DNA of 64,000 nt, from positions 62,001 to 126,000 of the forward strand of contig CACXCA010000018.1 in the NCBI GenBank assembly GCA_902766045.1. Reading direction: 5' to 3'. A program made the translations under genes and the position numbers. Origin of the DNA: an uncultured Bacteroidales bacterium (GTDB taxonomy: Bacteria; Bacteroidota; Bacteroidia; Bacteroidales; Paludibacteraceae). The notes under the pieces were generated by a model. It worked only from the letters and a program-made list of their open reading frames with translations. It was not told where the DNA came from and did not search any database. This document shows positions 46,744 through 55,090 of this stretch, piece after piece (positions within the stretch are counted from its first letter, which is position 1; every line of letters begins with the position of its first letter).

Positions 46744-47604
46744 TTAATATCTAGAGAACCACTGTTCTCGTTCAGACATTTTTACACCGACTTTCACATG
46801 CTCAACTTCTTCCTCCCACTCTTTATAGACAGGGGATGCTCCATCTTCAGCCACTTCATCAGGATTCTGAAGTTTCGAACATGTTTTTATTAATTTTTCA
46901 TAATCTACACATTCCCAATATACTGTTTCCGTTATCCAACTTAAACTCTCATCACTACAATCTTTGACCAACACAAAATCTCCGTCACGATACTTAAAAT
47001 AAAAACTCCAACTACCATATCGTCCATGGGAATAGGTTACGTCTAAAACATGAGTACGATGATAATACTCAATATATAATTCAGGAGGGAAATAGACGCC
47101 ACCATCCTCATTTTCTGAAGGGAAACACTCATAATTGTAAGAAGTCACCACATATTGGTCATCTCTATTCATCACCAACACATATCCACGAGGATTCCTA
47201 TCTATCAAACTATCTTCTTGCCATTTACATTCTACAAAATTTTCTTCTTTCGTACCTTTTACGATAACCATGTAATCCATTCGTCCATCACTATCGAAAT
47301 CACCCCATGTCCAGAAACCCAGCATTTTATACTCTTTTGGAACCGAATTAGCAATAGCCTTCATTACAGCCAAACTATCTTCGGGGTTCAACGGTGGATC
47401 ATCCATCTCACCCCCATCTTCGTAGTCTTGCTCATCAGATGCAATACTATCACTTGCGTTGATCACGGCAACACTATCTGACGTGATCGTATCACTTCCA
47501 TTTGGTGAAAGCTGTGTTTCGTTGTTTGTATTACAACCTATCAAAAGGGAAGATAGTATCAGAATCCATCCGATGCTCCTCAACAATGTATATTTATCTT
47601 TCAT
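46744..47604 (-). CDS. Hypothetical lipoprotein with FG-GAP/VCBS-like motif
   Basis: 286 residues. Lipobox LLIGCNTNNE, then a low-complexity Asp/Ser linker (about 30-75), then a globular part with WTWGDFDSDGRMDYMVIVKG, which resembles the calcium-binding DxDxDGxxD motif of FG-GAP or VCBS repeats. The rest (FYFKYRDGDFVLVKDCSDES) fits proteins that compare or store a measured value, but no family is assigned. A promoter with both boxes lies upstream at 47665-47694. It heads the small leftward run 47.6-44.8 kb. Confidence 0.72.
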   Translation of the reverse strand: MKDKYTLLRSIGWILILSSLLIGCNTNNETQLSPNGSDTITSDSVAVINASDSIASDEQDYEDGGEMDDPPLNPEDSLAVMKAIANSVPKEYKMLGFWTWGDFDSDGRMDYMVIVKGTKEENFVECKWQEDSLIDRNPRGYVLVMNRDDQYVVTSYNYECFPSENEDGGVYFPPELYIEYYHRTHVLDVTYSHGRYGSWSFYFKYRDGDFVLVKDCSDESLSWITETVYWECVDYEKLIKTCSKLQNPDEVAEDGASPVYKEWEEEVEHVKVGVKMSEREQWFSRY

Positions 47605-47664
47605 ATATAATTTATAATAATCGTGTCATGGTATTTACCCCATATAACTCACATTGAATAGTTG

Positions 47665-47694
47665 CAAATATATATCATTTTATTAAATATCAAA
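47665..47694 (-). promoter_or_regulatory. Promoter for the 47.6-44.8 kb lipoprotein run
   Basis: Minus-strand TTTG (47694-47691), 18-base spacer, TATATTTG (47672-47665). The -33 box overlaps the last bases of the TonB receptor gene. The leader would be about 55 bases. Confidence 0.6.
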
Positions 47695-49600
47695 ATGACC
47701 AACTAATTCCTCCCATCATTGTTGTTTTTGGCATTGGGAACCCTGCATTGATTTCATATTCCTGTCCAAGGAGATTGTCAGCCTTCACATTCGCCCACAA
47801 CTCACGCCAGATACGTACGGAGGCATTGGCATTCCACAACACGAAACTCTCTTTGACTGCAAGTGTCTCTTTTGTAGCAAGAGCCGTATAAAGTCCTGAT
47901 ATACATTGCAATGAAGAACCAACACAGAAACGTTCGTGATGATATGCAACAGAGAGATTGAACTTATGTTCAGGTGCCGCAAGCGTAGGATTCTCCATGT
48001 GCAAGAAAGAATAATTTGTATTCACATGCAAGCCACGCCAGATACGACAACCCACTTCTGCCTCGAAACCTGCGTTTTTCAATTCTCCTGTATTTACATT
48101 AAGTGGTCTTCCCTCCACCATTTGCGTCTCGATATTATTATCAGAATGGAGATAGAACACATTGAGACCTACACGCATACGACGTTGAAGGAAGTGCTGA
48201 TGATACGAGAGTTCATAATTCCAAAGGCTAACAGGATCCAGATCCTGATTGGCTGGTTTGTACATATAAAGTTCTCTGATGGTTGGATTTCGATAACCGC
48301 GACTGACAAGAGCCTTTATCTCTGCATCATGAGACAAGATGAAGGAGAGTCCCCCTTGAGGTGCATAGTTGAAGCCTGCCTCCGAGTGGTTACCCAACCG
48401 GATACCCGCATCGAGAGCGAGCCAAGGGGCTATTTGTTGGTGGAAATCTACGTATCCAGCCACTTCAGACTGTGTTTGGTCGATGATATTCACTTCCGTC
48501 TCGTTGGCAATCATCCTATTCCATGCATGTCCGCCAAAGTGTTGATAATCAAAACCGAATGTAGTGCGATTGTCCTTGAAGAATTTCAGCGACTGATAGG
48601 CACTTGCACCCATCATAAGGTCGGTATGGTTATAGACCTGCGTTGGAGCAGGAGCGCCATGAGCATGTCCATCGTTGATTTCATGTTTACCTCCGTTGTA
48701 ATAAACACGCACAGCACCCGACGTAGGGAAACGGCTTTGCGTATATTCGTTCTCCAGCGAGATAGCGGCCATGCCACGAAGGATATTGAACTGACTCTCT
48801 TCGATAGGAGCCGTCACTGTTCCAGGGTTATGTGTCGAAAAGTAGGCGATATTACCCGTTCCACCCAAACGCCAATGTTCATTGAAATCATATCCGAGAC
48901 GTAGGAATCCATTGTATTCTTGAAACTCCATATTCTCTCGATGACCATCCGTGCGACTATAATTGAAGCCTGCAGCAGATGAGAATTTATTCTTTCGGAA
49001 TTGATTCGAGATCCCCGCATCCAAGGTCTTGTAAGATCCCGCTTGTACATGAACATTCGTCAGAACCGTATCCTTTTCAGGTTGATGGGTAACAATATTC
49101 ACGACACCACCCATTGCATTACTACCGTAGTACATAGAAGCAGGACCACGCACCACCTCCACACGCTCAGCAAGCATCGTCTGGTAGTTGTCGGCCACAG
49201 GGTGACCATACAATCCGGCATACTGAGGCAATCCATCAATCAGGACCAACACATCGGTATTAGGAGAGCCGCCGATACCTCTCACTTTAATGCCCCCGCT
49301 TCCTCCTGTACTTACGCTGTAACCCAGCACACCACGTTGCGTAATAAACATACCAGGGACATCCTGCGTGAGTGTTGGTAGGATATTGATCTCACCACGT
49401 TCGGTCAATCTATTTTCATTTACAACACTTACTGTCAAGGGTAGCAGACGCAGATCTGCCTTACTTCTAGTACCAGTAACGACCACCTCGTCAATCACTC
49501 GAACAGAATCAACTTGAGCTTCTGAACTTGCATAAGTCACTTCAGAAAAAAGACCTAGAAGCGACACAAATAGAACACACGATTTCACTTTCAAGAACAT
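47690..49600 (-). CDS. TonB-dependent outer-membrane receptor
   Basis: 636 residues. Signal peptide, TonB-box region VRVIDEVVVTGTRSKADL, then a plug domain (IKVRGIGGSPNTDVLVLIDG, RVEVVRGPASMYYGSNAMGG followed by VVNIVT) and a 22-strand-type barrel ending MMGGISWSF with the terminal Phe of outer-membrane barrels. One predicted outer loop is His-rich (KHEINDGHAHGAPAP, VYNHTD), which would suit a metal or heme ligand, but the ligand is not known. No SusD-like partner is adjacent, so it is not a glycan SusC. It lies 4 kb upstream of the heme operon on the same strand. Confidence 0.93.
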   Translation of the reverse strand: MFLKVKSCVLFVSLLGLFSEVTYASSEAQVDSVRVIDEVVVTGTRSKADLRLLPLTVSVVNENRLTERGEINILPTLTQDVPGMFITQRGVLGYSVSTGGSGGIKVRGIGGSPNTDVLVLIDGLPQYAGLYGHPVADNYQTMLAERVEVVRGPASMYYGSNAMGGVVNIVTHQPEKDTVLTNVHVQAGSYKTLDAGISNQFRKNKFSSAAGFNYSRTDGHRENMEFQEYNGFLRLGYDFNEHWRLGGTGNIAYFSTHNPGTVTAPIEESQFNILRGMAAISLENEYTQSRFPTSGAVRVYYNGGKHEINDGHAHGAPAPTQVYNHTDLMMGASAYQSLKFFKDNRTTFGFDYQHFGGHAWNRMIANETEVNIIDQTQSEVAGYVDFHQQIAPWLALDAGIRLGNHSEAGFNYAPQGGLSFILSHDAEIKALVSRGYRNPTIRELYMYKPANQDLDPVSLWNYELSYHQHFLQRRMRVGLNVFYLHSDNNIETQMVEGRPLNVNTGELKNAGFEAEVGCRIWRGLHVNTNYSFLHMENPTLAAPEHKFNLSVAYHHERFCVGSSLQCISGLYTALATKETLAVKESFVLWNANASVRIWRELWANVKADNLLGQEYEINAGFPMPKTTMMGGISWSF

Positions 49601-49649
49601 TATACTTTATATTAAATAAAAATTCACCTGATCATGTACTTTGGAGAAC

Positions 49650-50420
49650 TTATCTTTTTTGTTTATTCCTCTTTTTCTTCGTTGATTTCACAGCCTCATT
49701 TTCGGGTTGTTGGTTAAGATACGTTCTATCAATCACAGGTCTTACGGGATTCCCCATATACCTATGATTCAGATTCAATTCTATATCAATCATCGAGACA
49801 TTAAAACACATCTCGTAGGCATATCTCTTATTTTGTAAGATTGAAGTCCAATACGACCCAATTTGGTTTGCCCCAGAATTCACCCCTCGCATACCTTTGT
49901 TTCCTGCACACGGTAAAAATATTTCATTGCCATTTTTCCCTCTCACAAGGTATCCTTTTACATTCTTTCCCTTATAGTTTGGGACCCATAACCATTCACA
50001 TTCATGCACCAACTCGATATATTCCTTATTGGTCGGCATTCTCCACGGACTGCCCCATATACACACAGCGGCATCGTCAATGGGTTCCAACACGGTTAAA
50101 CTATCAATAGCAGAAGGGAAATCAATAGTCGAATCATAGCGGTTGACATATTTAGACATGGTGTACCATCCAAATTTATAATTGTCAATATCATATAAAT
50201 CCTTCGTCACAGTTTCACCCCAAGAAAAGAAATCTCCTGATTCATACTCCGTAATCGCTCCAATATTTTTTGTGGACCATAAAACGGAAAGCCCTAAATC
50301 AACGTATTCATGTCCATTAACCTCTCTCCCTTTTTGTGCCAAACATGAATAAAAACAAGCAAGCAGCAATACTAAAACAGAAATTACACGTGTCATTCTA
50401 TCAACAATTTTATCAATCAA
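49650..50420 (-). CDS. FISUMP-domain exported protein
   Basis: 256 residues. Signal peptide (VLVLLLACFYSCLAQ) and one FISUMP-type domain: HEYVDLGLSVLWSTKNIGA, FFSWGETV, DDAAVCIWGSPWRMPTNKEY, EIFLPCAGNKG, SYWTSIL, GNPVRPVID. The C-terminus is a basic tail KKKRNKQKR. The domain is common in Bacteroidota and Fibrobacter surface proteins; its biochemical role is not established. A paralogue lies at 52797. Its cysteine near the signal cleavage region could also allow lipidation (LLACFYSCLA), though the spacing is not a standard lipobox. Confidence 0.82.
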   Translation of the reverse strand: MIDKIVDRMTRVISVLVLLLACFYSCLAQKGREVNGHEYVDLGLSVLWSTKNIGAITEYESGDFFSWGETVTKDLYDIDNYKFGWYTMSKYVNRYDSTIDFPSAIDSLTVLEPIDDAAVCIWGSPWRMPTNKEYIELVHECEWLWVPNYKGKNVKGYLVRGKNGNEIFLPCAGNKGMRGVNSGANQIGSYWTSILQNKRYAYEMCFNVSMIDIELNLNHRYMGNPVRPVIDRTYLNQQPENEAVKSTKKKRNKQKR

Positions 50421-50441
50421 TTACAAAATTTTCTTTTTTTG

Positions 50442-50449
50442 CAAATATA
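50442..50449 (-). promoter_or_regulatory. Promoter -7 box for the FISUMP gene
   Basis: Minus-strand TATATTTG, 22 bases before the ATG at 50420; -33 box not properly spaced. Confidence 0.45.
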
Positions 50450-50474
50450 TTTACATTTTATCCAAAAGCACAAT

Positions 50475-51041
50475 TTATCTCCTATTTTTTGCAGAAATCC
50501 AATTAGACACTTTAACGACTAAGATTATCATCCCATAGATGAGTCCGATAACCAAACCTACAAAAGTGAGTATACAAATAAAGCCTCCCCAGATAAATCC
50601 TTCTCCAAATTCAAAATCCATCCAGAGATGTGCGATTCCCTTCTGTGGATATACAGAAGCTAAATAGTGATAGTCGTCGGACGTGCTGTCTGTACATTGT
50701 AAATAAAAATTACACTCGGTTTCGTCATATTCGCATCCAAGATCGTAATATACGCAATTAAATCCCGGTATTGTCCATTCCTCTTTCCTGTTTTCGAATT
50801 GCTGTATAATTGATGCAGCATAGTCGGTTGAAAAACTAATATCGTAGTCGTAACCGCAACCGCACTCCCAATCTTCATTAGAAGAGGTTATTTCATACTG
50901 GGGTATCTCTAAGTCTAAGGCTGATAGCATGTAATCCACGCCTTTTTTCTTTTGTGGAGATAAGTACATAATTGTGCATATCACTATACCGATTAAGCAT
51001 AGACATTCTAATCCTATTATCAATTTTTTTAAATCCTTCAT
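50475..51041 (-). CDS. Hypothetical two-pass membrane protein
   Basis: About 188 residues from ATG 51041 (MKDLKKLIIGLECLCLIGIV); the frame is open up to 51104 but would overlap the upstream gene. Membrane segments lie at about 6-28 and in the last quarter (GGFICILTFVGLVIGLIYGM), enclosing an acidic, Cys-rich extracytoplasmic part (WECGCGYDYDIS, VYYDLGCEYDETECNFYLQC). The paired cysteines suggest disulfides. No family recognised. It follows the gene at 51068 by 26 bases. Confidence 0.65.
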   Translation of the reverse strand: MKDLKKLIIGLECLCLIGIVICTIMYLSPQKKKGVDYMLSALDLEIPQYEITSSNEDWECGCGYDYDISFSTDYAASIIQQFENRKEEWTIPGFNCVYYDLGCEYDETECNFYLQCTDSTSDDYHYLASVYPQKGIAHLWMDFEFGEGFIWGGFICILTFVGLVIGLIYGMIILVVKVSNWISAKNRR

Positions 51042-51066
51042 TATTGTTCGATAAGTTTTACATACA

Positions 51067-51709
51067 CTTACTCCTCCACTTTGAATTGATAGCCCATTCG
51101 CCATCCCTCTATTTTCTTCTCTATTTCATCTTTCATATTCCTATTCAGCTTCGTACTCCCATAAGACCTTATTGTTGTGAATTCCAGATCAGACGGGTAG
51201 CTGTCAAATGAATCTCTCAATTGTTGGATATAGGGTAACAGATGTTTTCTATGCGTACCTATTATATGTGAAATTGTCGCTCGATGTATGTCATTGCATT
51301 GAATAACGCCGTTTATATCTCTGAACTTAAGTAATACGATCAACATACTGTCAACTTTCACGGAGTCTGTTTTGTATTCTAGATACTCAAGACCATTTCT
51401 CATATAACAAATACTTGGATCAAGATCCATGAAATGGTTACTATCTGAATTACGCACGTATTCTTGAGCATCATCCTTATATCTAAGCCAATTAAAATAA
51501 TATATTCCCCTATCATATAAACCATTAGCATCAACTGCTTCAAATGTAAAGTCTCCATTGAATGTCTTATCATATTTCCCCAAAAGACATCCGACAGAGC
51601 ATTTGTTTAGCAAACAGACTAACACTAATACAATAAATATATTCCTTTTTGTCTTCCCCATTTTAGTAACGTTTTCTTACTCCTCCACGTTGAATTGATA
51701 TCCCATTCG
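51067..51709 (-). repeat. Pair of 34-base direct repeats at the 3' ends of two adjacent genes
   Basis: Copies at 51067-51100 and 51676-51709 match at 32 of 34 bases. Each contains the stop codon and last ten or so codons of a gene, encoding RMGYQFKVEE and RMGYQFNVEE. Only the two 34-base segments are repeated; the interval between them is the gene at 51068. This suggests duplication of a gene end or recombination at that point. Confidence 0.8.
51068..51661 (-). CDS. Hypothetical exported protein
   Basis: 197 residues with a signal peptide (NIFIVLVLVCLLNKCSVGC) that contains possible lipidation Cys residues. No domain was recognised in the body (DSMLIVLLKFRDINGVIQCN, HRATISHIIGTHRKHLLPYI). 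The last ten residues, RMGYQFKVEE, are nearly the same as those of the leucine-rich-repeat gene immediately upstream, where they fit the usual BspA C-terminus; here they look like a borrowed end. It is 15 bases from that gene and 26 from the next, so it is in the same run. Confidence 0.68.
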   Translation of the reverse strand: MGKTKRNIFIVLVLVCLLNKCSVGCLLGKYDKTFNGDFTFEAVDANGLYDRGIYYFNWLRYKDDAQEYVRNSDSNHFMDLDPSICYMRNGLEYLEYKTDSVKVDSMLIVLLKFRDINGVIQCNDIHRATISHIIGTHRKHLLPYIQQLRDSFDSYPSDLEFTTIRSYGSTKLNRNMKDEIEKKIEGWRMGYQFKVEE

Positions 51710-52632
51710 ATTGTTAAACAATTCAAGGTACAGATTCTTTGTGCCCTTTGGTACTTTTAACGTGACTTCAGAGGTATTTATTACGTCGAATGGGTGTGAA
51801 TCAAATGAGACCTCATTCGGATTCTGCCAGTGCATTTCCACACAGCGAAGTTTCTCACAATAACAGATGGCAGCTCTATGAACAATCTTAACTGATGCCG
51901 GACAAACAAGCGTATCGAATTGACAAGCAACAAATGCAAACCAATCTAATGTCATCACCCCGGATGGAATCTCATATCTTTCCCCCGTTTTGCATGGCGG
52001 GTATTTAACTAACTTGGATCCAACAATGCCCTTATCACGAAGAGTATCACTGTTCGTGTTTCCTGCATATGAAAAAGCACACCATCCTGCGAGAAAAAAC
52101 GTTTATTGCCAGGAGAGACAGTAATTGACGAAAGACGATTTGAACTAATGCCATAATCTCCAACAGTATGTACAAGATTCTGACCTATATGTAATTTTCT
52201 AAAGGGACAATCGCTAGATAATTCCTTTATTCCTATAACGGAATCAGGAATAACAAAGGACTCCAAATTAGGACAATCCACAAGGAAGCAAGCAATAGTC
52301 TTATAATTTTCAGGAAGCACCACTTTTGACAATTTCTTACAATTACGAATAGCACAATATCCACTTCCCCAAACGGATGATGAAAATATAATGGTCTCTA
52401 CATTATTACAACCATTGAACGCCTCGTATCCAACAGTGGAGATATTTCCTCCCACATAGACAATCTTTGTGCGTGGATATTTCGCCAGGGCTTGTTTCAC
52501 ATGCTTTTGTTCAAGAGTTCCCTCTCCTATAAAAGTTAGGGAATCCCGCTTCGAGTCGTAATTGAAACTGATCGCTTCCGCCTTTGCCTGCAGAAAACAA
52601 AAAAATAATATGAAAACAATATATCTGTTCAT
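51677..52632 (-). pseudogene. BspA-like leucine-rich-repeat gene broken by a frameshift
   Basis: Two frames, 52632-52009 and the segment ending at 51677, are parts of one gene. Frame 1 has a signal peptide (VFILFFCFLQAKAEA) and LRR_5 repeats (YEAFNGCNNVETIIF, NCKKLSKVVLPENYKTIACF) up to FFSQDGVLF. It then leaves the family pattern and stops after 24 foreign residues. In the other frame the expected text continues directly: GSKLVKYPPCKTGERYEIPS, GVMTLDWFAF, KVPKGTKNLYLEL. The switch point is the A5 run at 52072-52076 (T5 on the coding strand): one more base restores an open frame of exactly 319 codons. It may be a sequencing error, a recent mutation or phase variation. Confidence 0.85.
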
Positions 52633-52677
52633 GCTTGGTTGGTTTTTAGTTGAATTGCTACAATTCTCACAGACGCA

Positions 52678-52761
52678 ACTTGAAATATCGGTAATTTTTA
52701 ATGTAAATTAACTTGAAATATCGGTAATTTTCATGAATTTTTTACTTGAAATATCGGTAAT
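52678..52761. repeat. Three 18-base direct repeats at an exact 33-base period
   Basis: ACTTGAAATATCGGTAAT occurs without mismatch at 52678-52695, 52711-52728 and 52744-52761, with 15-base AT-rich spacers. The block is intergenic, 45 bases upstream of the broken leucine-rich-repeat gene and downstream of the FISUMP gene. The three-turn helical period places all copies on the same DNA face, as for cooperative operator or iteron sites. No matching regulator was identified. Confidence 0.85.
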
Positions 52762-52796
52762 AATATTTACTTCCGCTGCTTATGAAAGAACTTTAA

Positions 52797-53456
52797 TCAC
52801 TTATCCTTACTCATAACAGGCCTTATTAGACACCTTACTTCTCTGAAACGACATGTAAATTGAACTGGATAAGTTCTTGCTTCACCTCTCTCAAAATGGA
52901 TTTTACTGACAAAATGATGATAGTGAACACAATCCGATTGACAGTCTTGACAAAGACTAGCAGTCCAATAGTTTCCGAATAGGCCATCAACTGGGAGGAA
53001 AATTTTCTTTCCATTTCTTTTGGATATAAATATTTGTCCCCCCACTCCACTCCGTTTATAATTTCTTACTGTTAGACAGAAACAATGCTTCTTCAATTCT
53101 TCTAATTCCTCGTTCGTCGGCATCCGCCACTTACCACCCCACAAAACGGATGCCGCATCATCCTCTTTATCCAGAATCATTTTATTGTCCACTTCTCCAT
53201 ATTTTATATAATTTCCCTTTTGACCCCATAAATATCCACTCGAATCTTTTTCTTCTATCGGTACGGTTTCTCCCCATAAAAAATGATTTCCGATTTCCCA
53301 TGGATTATTAGCACCTATATTGCATGTAGCCCATAGCGTACCACTCGGTAGCTTTAAATCCACATACGTATGTTCCTGTTTAGTATCCTGAGCATGACCG
53401 AGACATGCCACCCAAGACAGCAAAACAATCTGTATGACAATTACGAATCTATTCAT
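52797..53456 (-). CDS. FISUMP-domain exported protein
   Basis: 219 residues. Signal peptide (VIVIQIVLLSWVACLGHAQ) and a FISUMP domain: HTYVDLKLPSGTLWATCNIGA, NHFLWGETV, DDAASVLWGGKWRMPTNEEL, KKIFLPVDGLFGNYWTASL, and a final VRCLIRPVM. It is a paralogue of the gene at 49650 but keeps the classic GTLWATCNIGA form. A Cys-rich insert (CQDCQSDCVHYHHF) replaces the usual strand before the C-terminal RPV. Function of the domain is unknown. It heads a run that includes the broken leucine-rich-repeat gene. Confidence 0.82.
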   Translation of the reverse strand: MNRFVIVIQIVLLSWVACLGHAQDTKQEHTYVDLKLPSGTLWATCNIGANNPWEIGNHFLWGETVPIEEKDSSGYLWGQKGNYIKYGEVDNKMILDKEDDAASVLWGGKWRMPTNEELEELKKHCFCLTVRNYKRSGVGGQIFISKRNGKKIFLPVDGLFGNYWTASLCQDCQSDCVHYHHFVSKIHFERGEARTYPVQFTCRFREVRCLIRPVMSKDK

Positions 53457-53502
53457 TTTTCTCTTGTCTATTTACCTATTTACTGGATGATCTTGCTTTT
53501 CA

Positions 53503-53916
53503 TTAATAACAATTTGTGTAAATATTCTTTACCTTATCGGATTTTATCAACAACTCTAACCAACAATAATCCACACTATCTATAAAAACATTATCATTAC
53601 AGTTGGTATCGAAATAATAGATGAGTGTTTCACGATTAGCGTTCGTTTGTCTTGAATTGGGAACGCCTAATTCTTCAATTACGAATGCTGTTGATTTACC
53701 TGTCAAGTTCAAACTATCTCTTATGTATTTTGCATTATCAGCGGTTCTATATTTCAAACAACCAAAAGTATCAGCTCTCCAAGCAGCCAACATCTCAGTT
53801 TCTTTAATATTTCTGTCAATGTTCTTATCATCCATATGGCTAGTTGGAGAATTGCAACCCAGCAATGCGCATAAGAGTATTATGCTGACAAATAAGTTAT
53901 TTGCGAATTTGCTCAT
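53503..53916 (-). CDS. Small lipoprotein, possibly BamE/SmpA-like fold
   Basis: 137 residues. Lipobox LLGCNSP. The mature part has the layout DSLNLTGKSTAFVIEELGVPNSR, RETLIYYFDT, with paired Cys (NCNDNVFIDSVDYCWLEL), reminiscent of the two-strand SmpA/BamE-like fold that binds in outer-membrane assembly or inhibits enzymes; this likeness is from pattern only. Its start overlaps the stop of the Fic gene by 4 bases (ATGA at 53913-53916), so it is translationally coupled to Fic. A direct functional link with Fic is not established. Confidence 0.68.
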   Translation of the reverse strand: MSKFANNLFVSIILLCALLGCNSPTSHMDDKNIDRNIKETEMLAAWRADTFGCLKYRTADNAKYIRDSLNLTGKSTAFVIEELGVPNSRQTNANRETLIYYFDTNCNDNVFIDSVDYCWLELLIKSDKVKNIYTNCY

Positions 53917-54788
53917 ATTCTAAAATACTCCATTAGTTTTTTATATTCGTCTTGTGCGGTCAAGCAAGTGTCACGCAAATAGCCATTCACCTGACCCCAA
54001 TTTTGCAGACCACGATAATAGAACATTCGTAGTTCTTCCGTTATGATAAATGGTGCAATGTTGTTCTGCAGACATTGCCAGAACATAAGCAGTCGTCCCA
54101 CTCGACCATTTCCATCCTGAAACGGATGTATGCGCTCAAATTGCACGTGGAAATCAAGAATATCGTCGAATGAGGCTTTTTTGTTTGCGTTGTATTCTGC
54201 AAGCAATGCCTTCATTCGTTTCTGCACATCTTGTGGTAACACAGTTTCTTCTCCGCCCACTTCGTTTGGCAAGCGTTTGTAATCGCCCACGGCAAACCAC
54301 GATTTTAGACTGTCGGATGTGTTATGCTTCAGCATCAAATGTAGTTGCTTCACATGTGGCTCCGTTATTTTTTCGGTGGCGTGGTCAATGATGTAATCGA
54401 TGCAACGAAAATGGTTGATCGTCTCCAATATATCGTCAATACGAGTGTTTTCAGTGGTCACGCCAAGAGTGTTCACCTCAAAGATATAACGGGTCTGTTC
54501 TTTCGTCAGGCGGCTTCCCTCAATATGGTTGGAGTTATACGTCAAATCAATCTGCGTGCGGTGATAGATGCCGCCTTTCAGCCTGCGCTCCTTCTCTTGG
54601 CGCAGACGTTCAAGCAAGGGCGAAATCTTCAGCTTTTTCTTTTGAGGCAAAACAGCATCGGCAGGAACATTCCATGTTTTCCCCGTAAGAAATGCTCCTT
54701 CTATTTTGCCGACAGCGCAGTAATTACGGGCTGTTCGCTCGCTGATGCCATGCTTCTCGGCAAACTGACTGACTGAAATATATTCCAT
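53913..54788 (-). CDS. Class II Fic protein with N-terminal helix-turn-helix
   Basis: 291 residues from ATG 54788 (MEYISVSQFAEKHGISERTA); a frame from 54851 adds 21 residues without family character. Residues 1-45 form a helix-turn-helix of MerR/excisionase type. The Fic core has HPFQDGNGRVGR at 221-232 (HxFx[DE]GNGRxxR) and the inhibitory (S/T)xxxE(G/N) motif as SNHIEG at 86-91, before the core, which marks class II. Fic enzymes transfer AMP to proteins. It lies 303 bases downstream of the Wadjet operon on the same strand, behind a terminator, and may regulate itself through its DNA-binding part. Confidence 0.93.
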   Translation of the reverse strand: MEYISVSQFAEKHGISERTARNYCAVGKIEGAFLTGKTWNVPADAVLPQKKKLKISPLLERLRQEKERRLKGGIYHRTQIDLTYNSNHIEGSRLTKEQTRYIFEVNTLGVTTENTRIDDILETINHFRCIDYIIDHATEKITEPHVKQLHLMLKHNTSDSLKSWFAVGDYKRLPNEVGGEETVLPQDVQKRMKALLAEYNANKKASFDDILDFHVQFERIHPFQDGNGRVGRLLMFWQCLQNNIAPFIITEELRMFYYRGLQNWGQVNGYLRDTCLTAQDEYKKLMEYFRI

Positions 54789-54924
54789 ACTATCGGCAAG
54801 TTTATATTGAAAAACAGGTGTAAAAATAATAAAATTTGCCTTTATCGGCAAGAAAAATCAGATTCTTGTAGGTCTTTTGGATGCTTATTTTGTGATTGCA
54901 GAGAATCGGAATCGCAACAATCAC

Positions 54925-54969
54925 AAAAAAAAACCAATTCAGAGGAATAAGAAACGTTATTCCTCTGAA
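54925..54969 (-). terminator. Intrinsic terminator of the Wadjet operon
   Basis: Perfect 13-base stem (TTCAGAGGAATAA at 54938-54950, complement at 54957-54969) with a six-base loop; on the minus strand it is followed after TTGG by a run of nine T (54933-54925). It lies 121 bases after the JetD stop. A third copy of the half-site AGAGGAATAA is at 54992-55001. Confidence 0.75.
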
Positions 54970-55090
54970 ACGAATAAAAATATGCGGTTTTAGAGGAATA
55001 AACAAAATTACGCTCCTATTTGAATAAATCTTCTAATGTGATAACTTTCTGAACCTGAGTACCATACTAGGGTTGTTAAATCAGAATTAT

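Noticed and set aside
47936..48904. 322-residue open frame on the plus strand
   Set aside because: It runs antisense to a clear TonB-dependent receptor with intact family motifs; its own translation has no domain pattern, signal peptide or start context.
51677..51958. Separate small gene of 93 residues
   Set aside because: Its frame continues upstream past the supposed start with BspA-family sequence, so it is the 3' part of the frameshifted gene at 51677-52632.
52678..52761. Possible CRISPR array
   Set aside because: Only three copies, 18-base repeats and 15-base AT-rich spacers that resemble each other; no cas genes. Too short for any known array.
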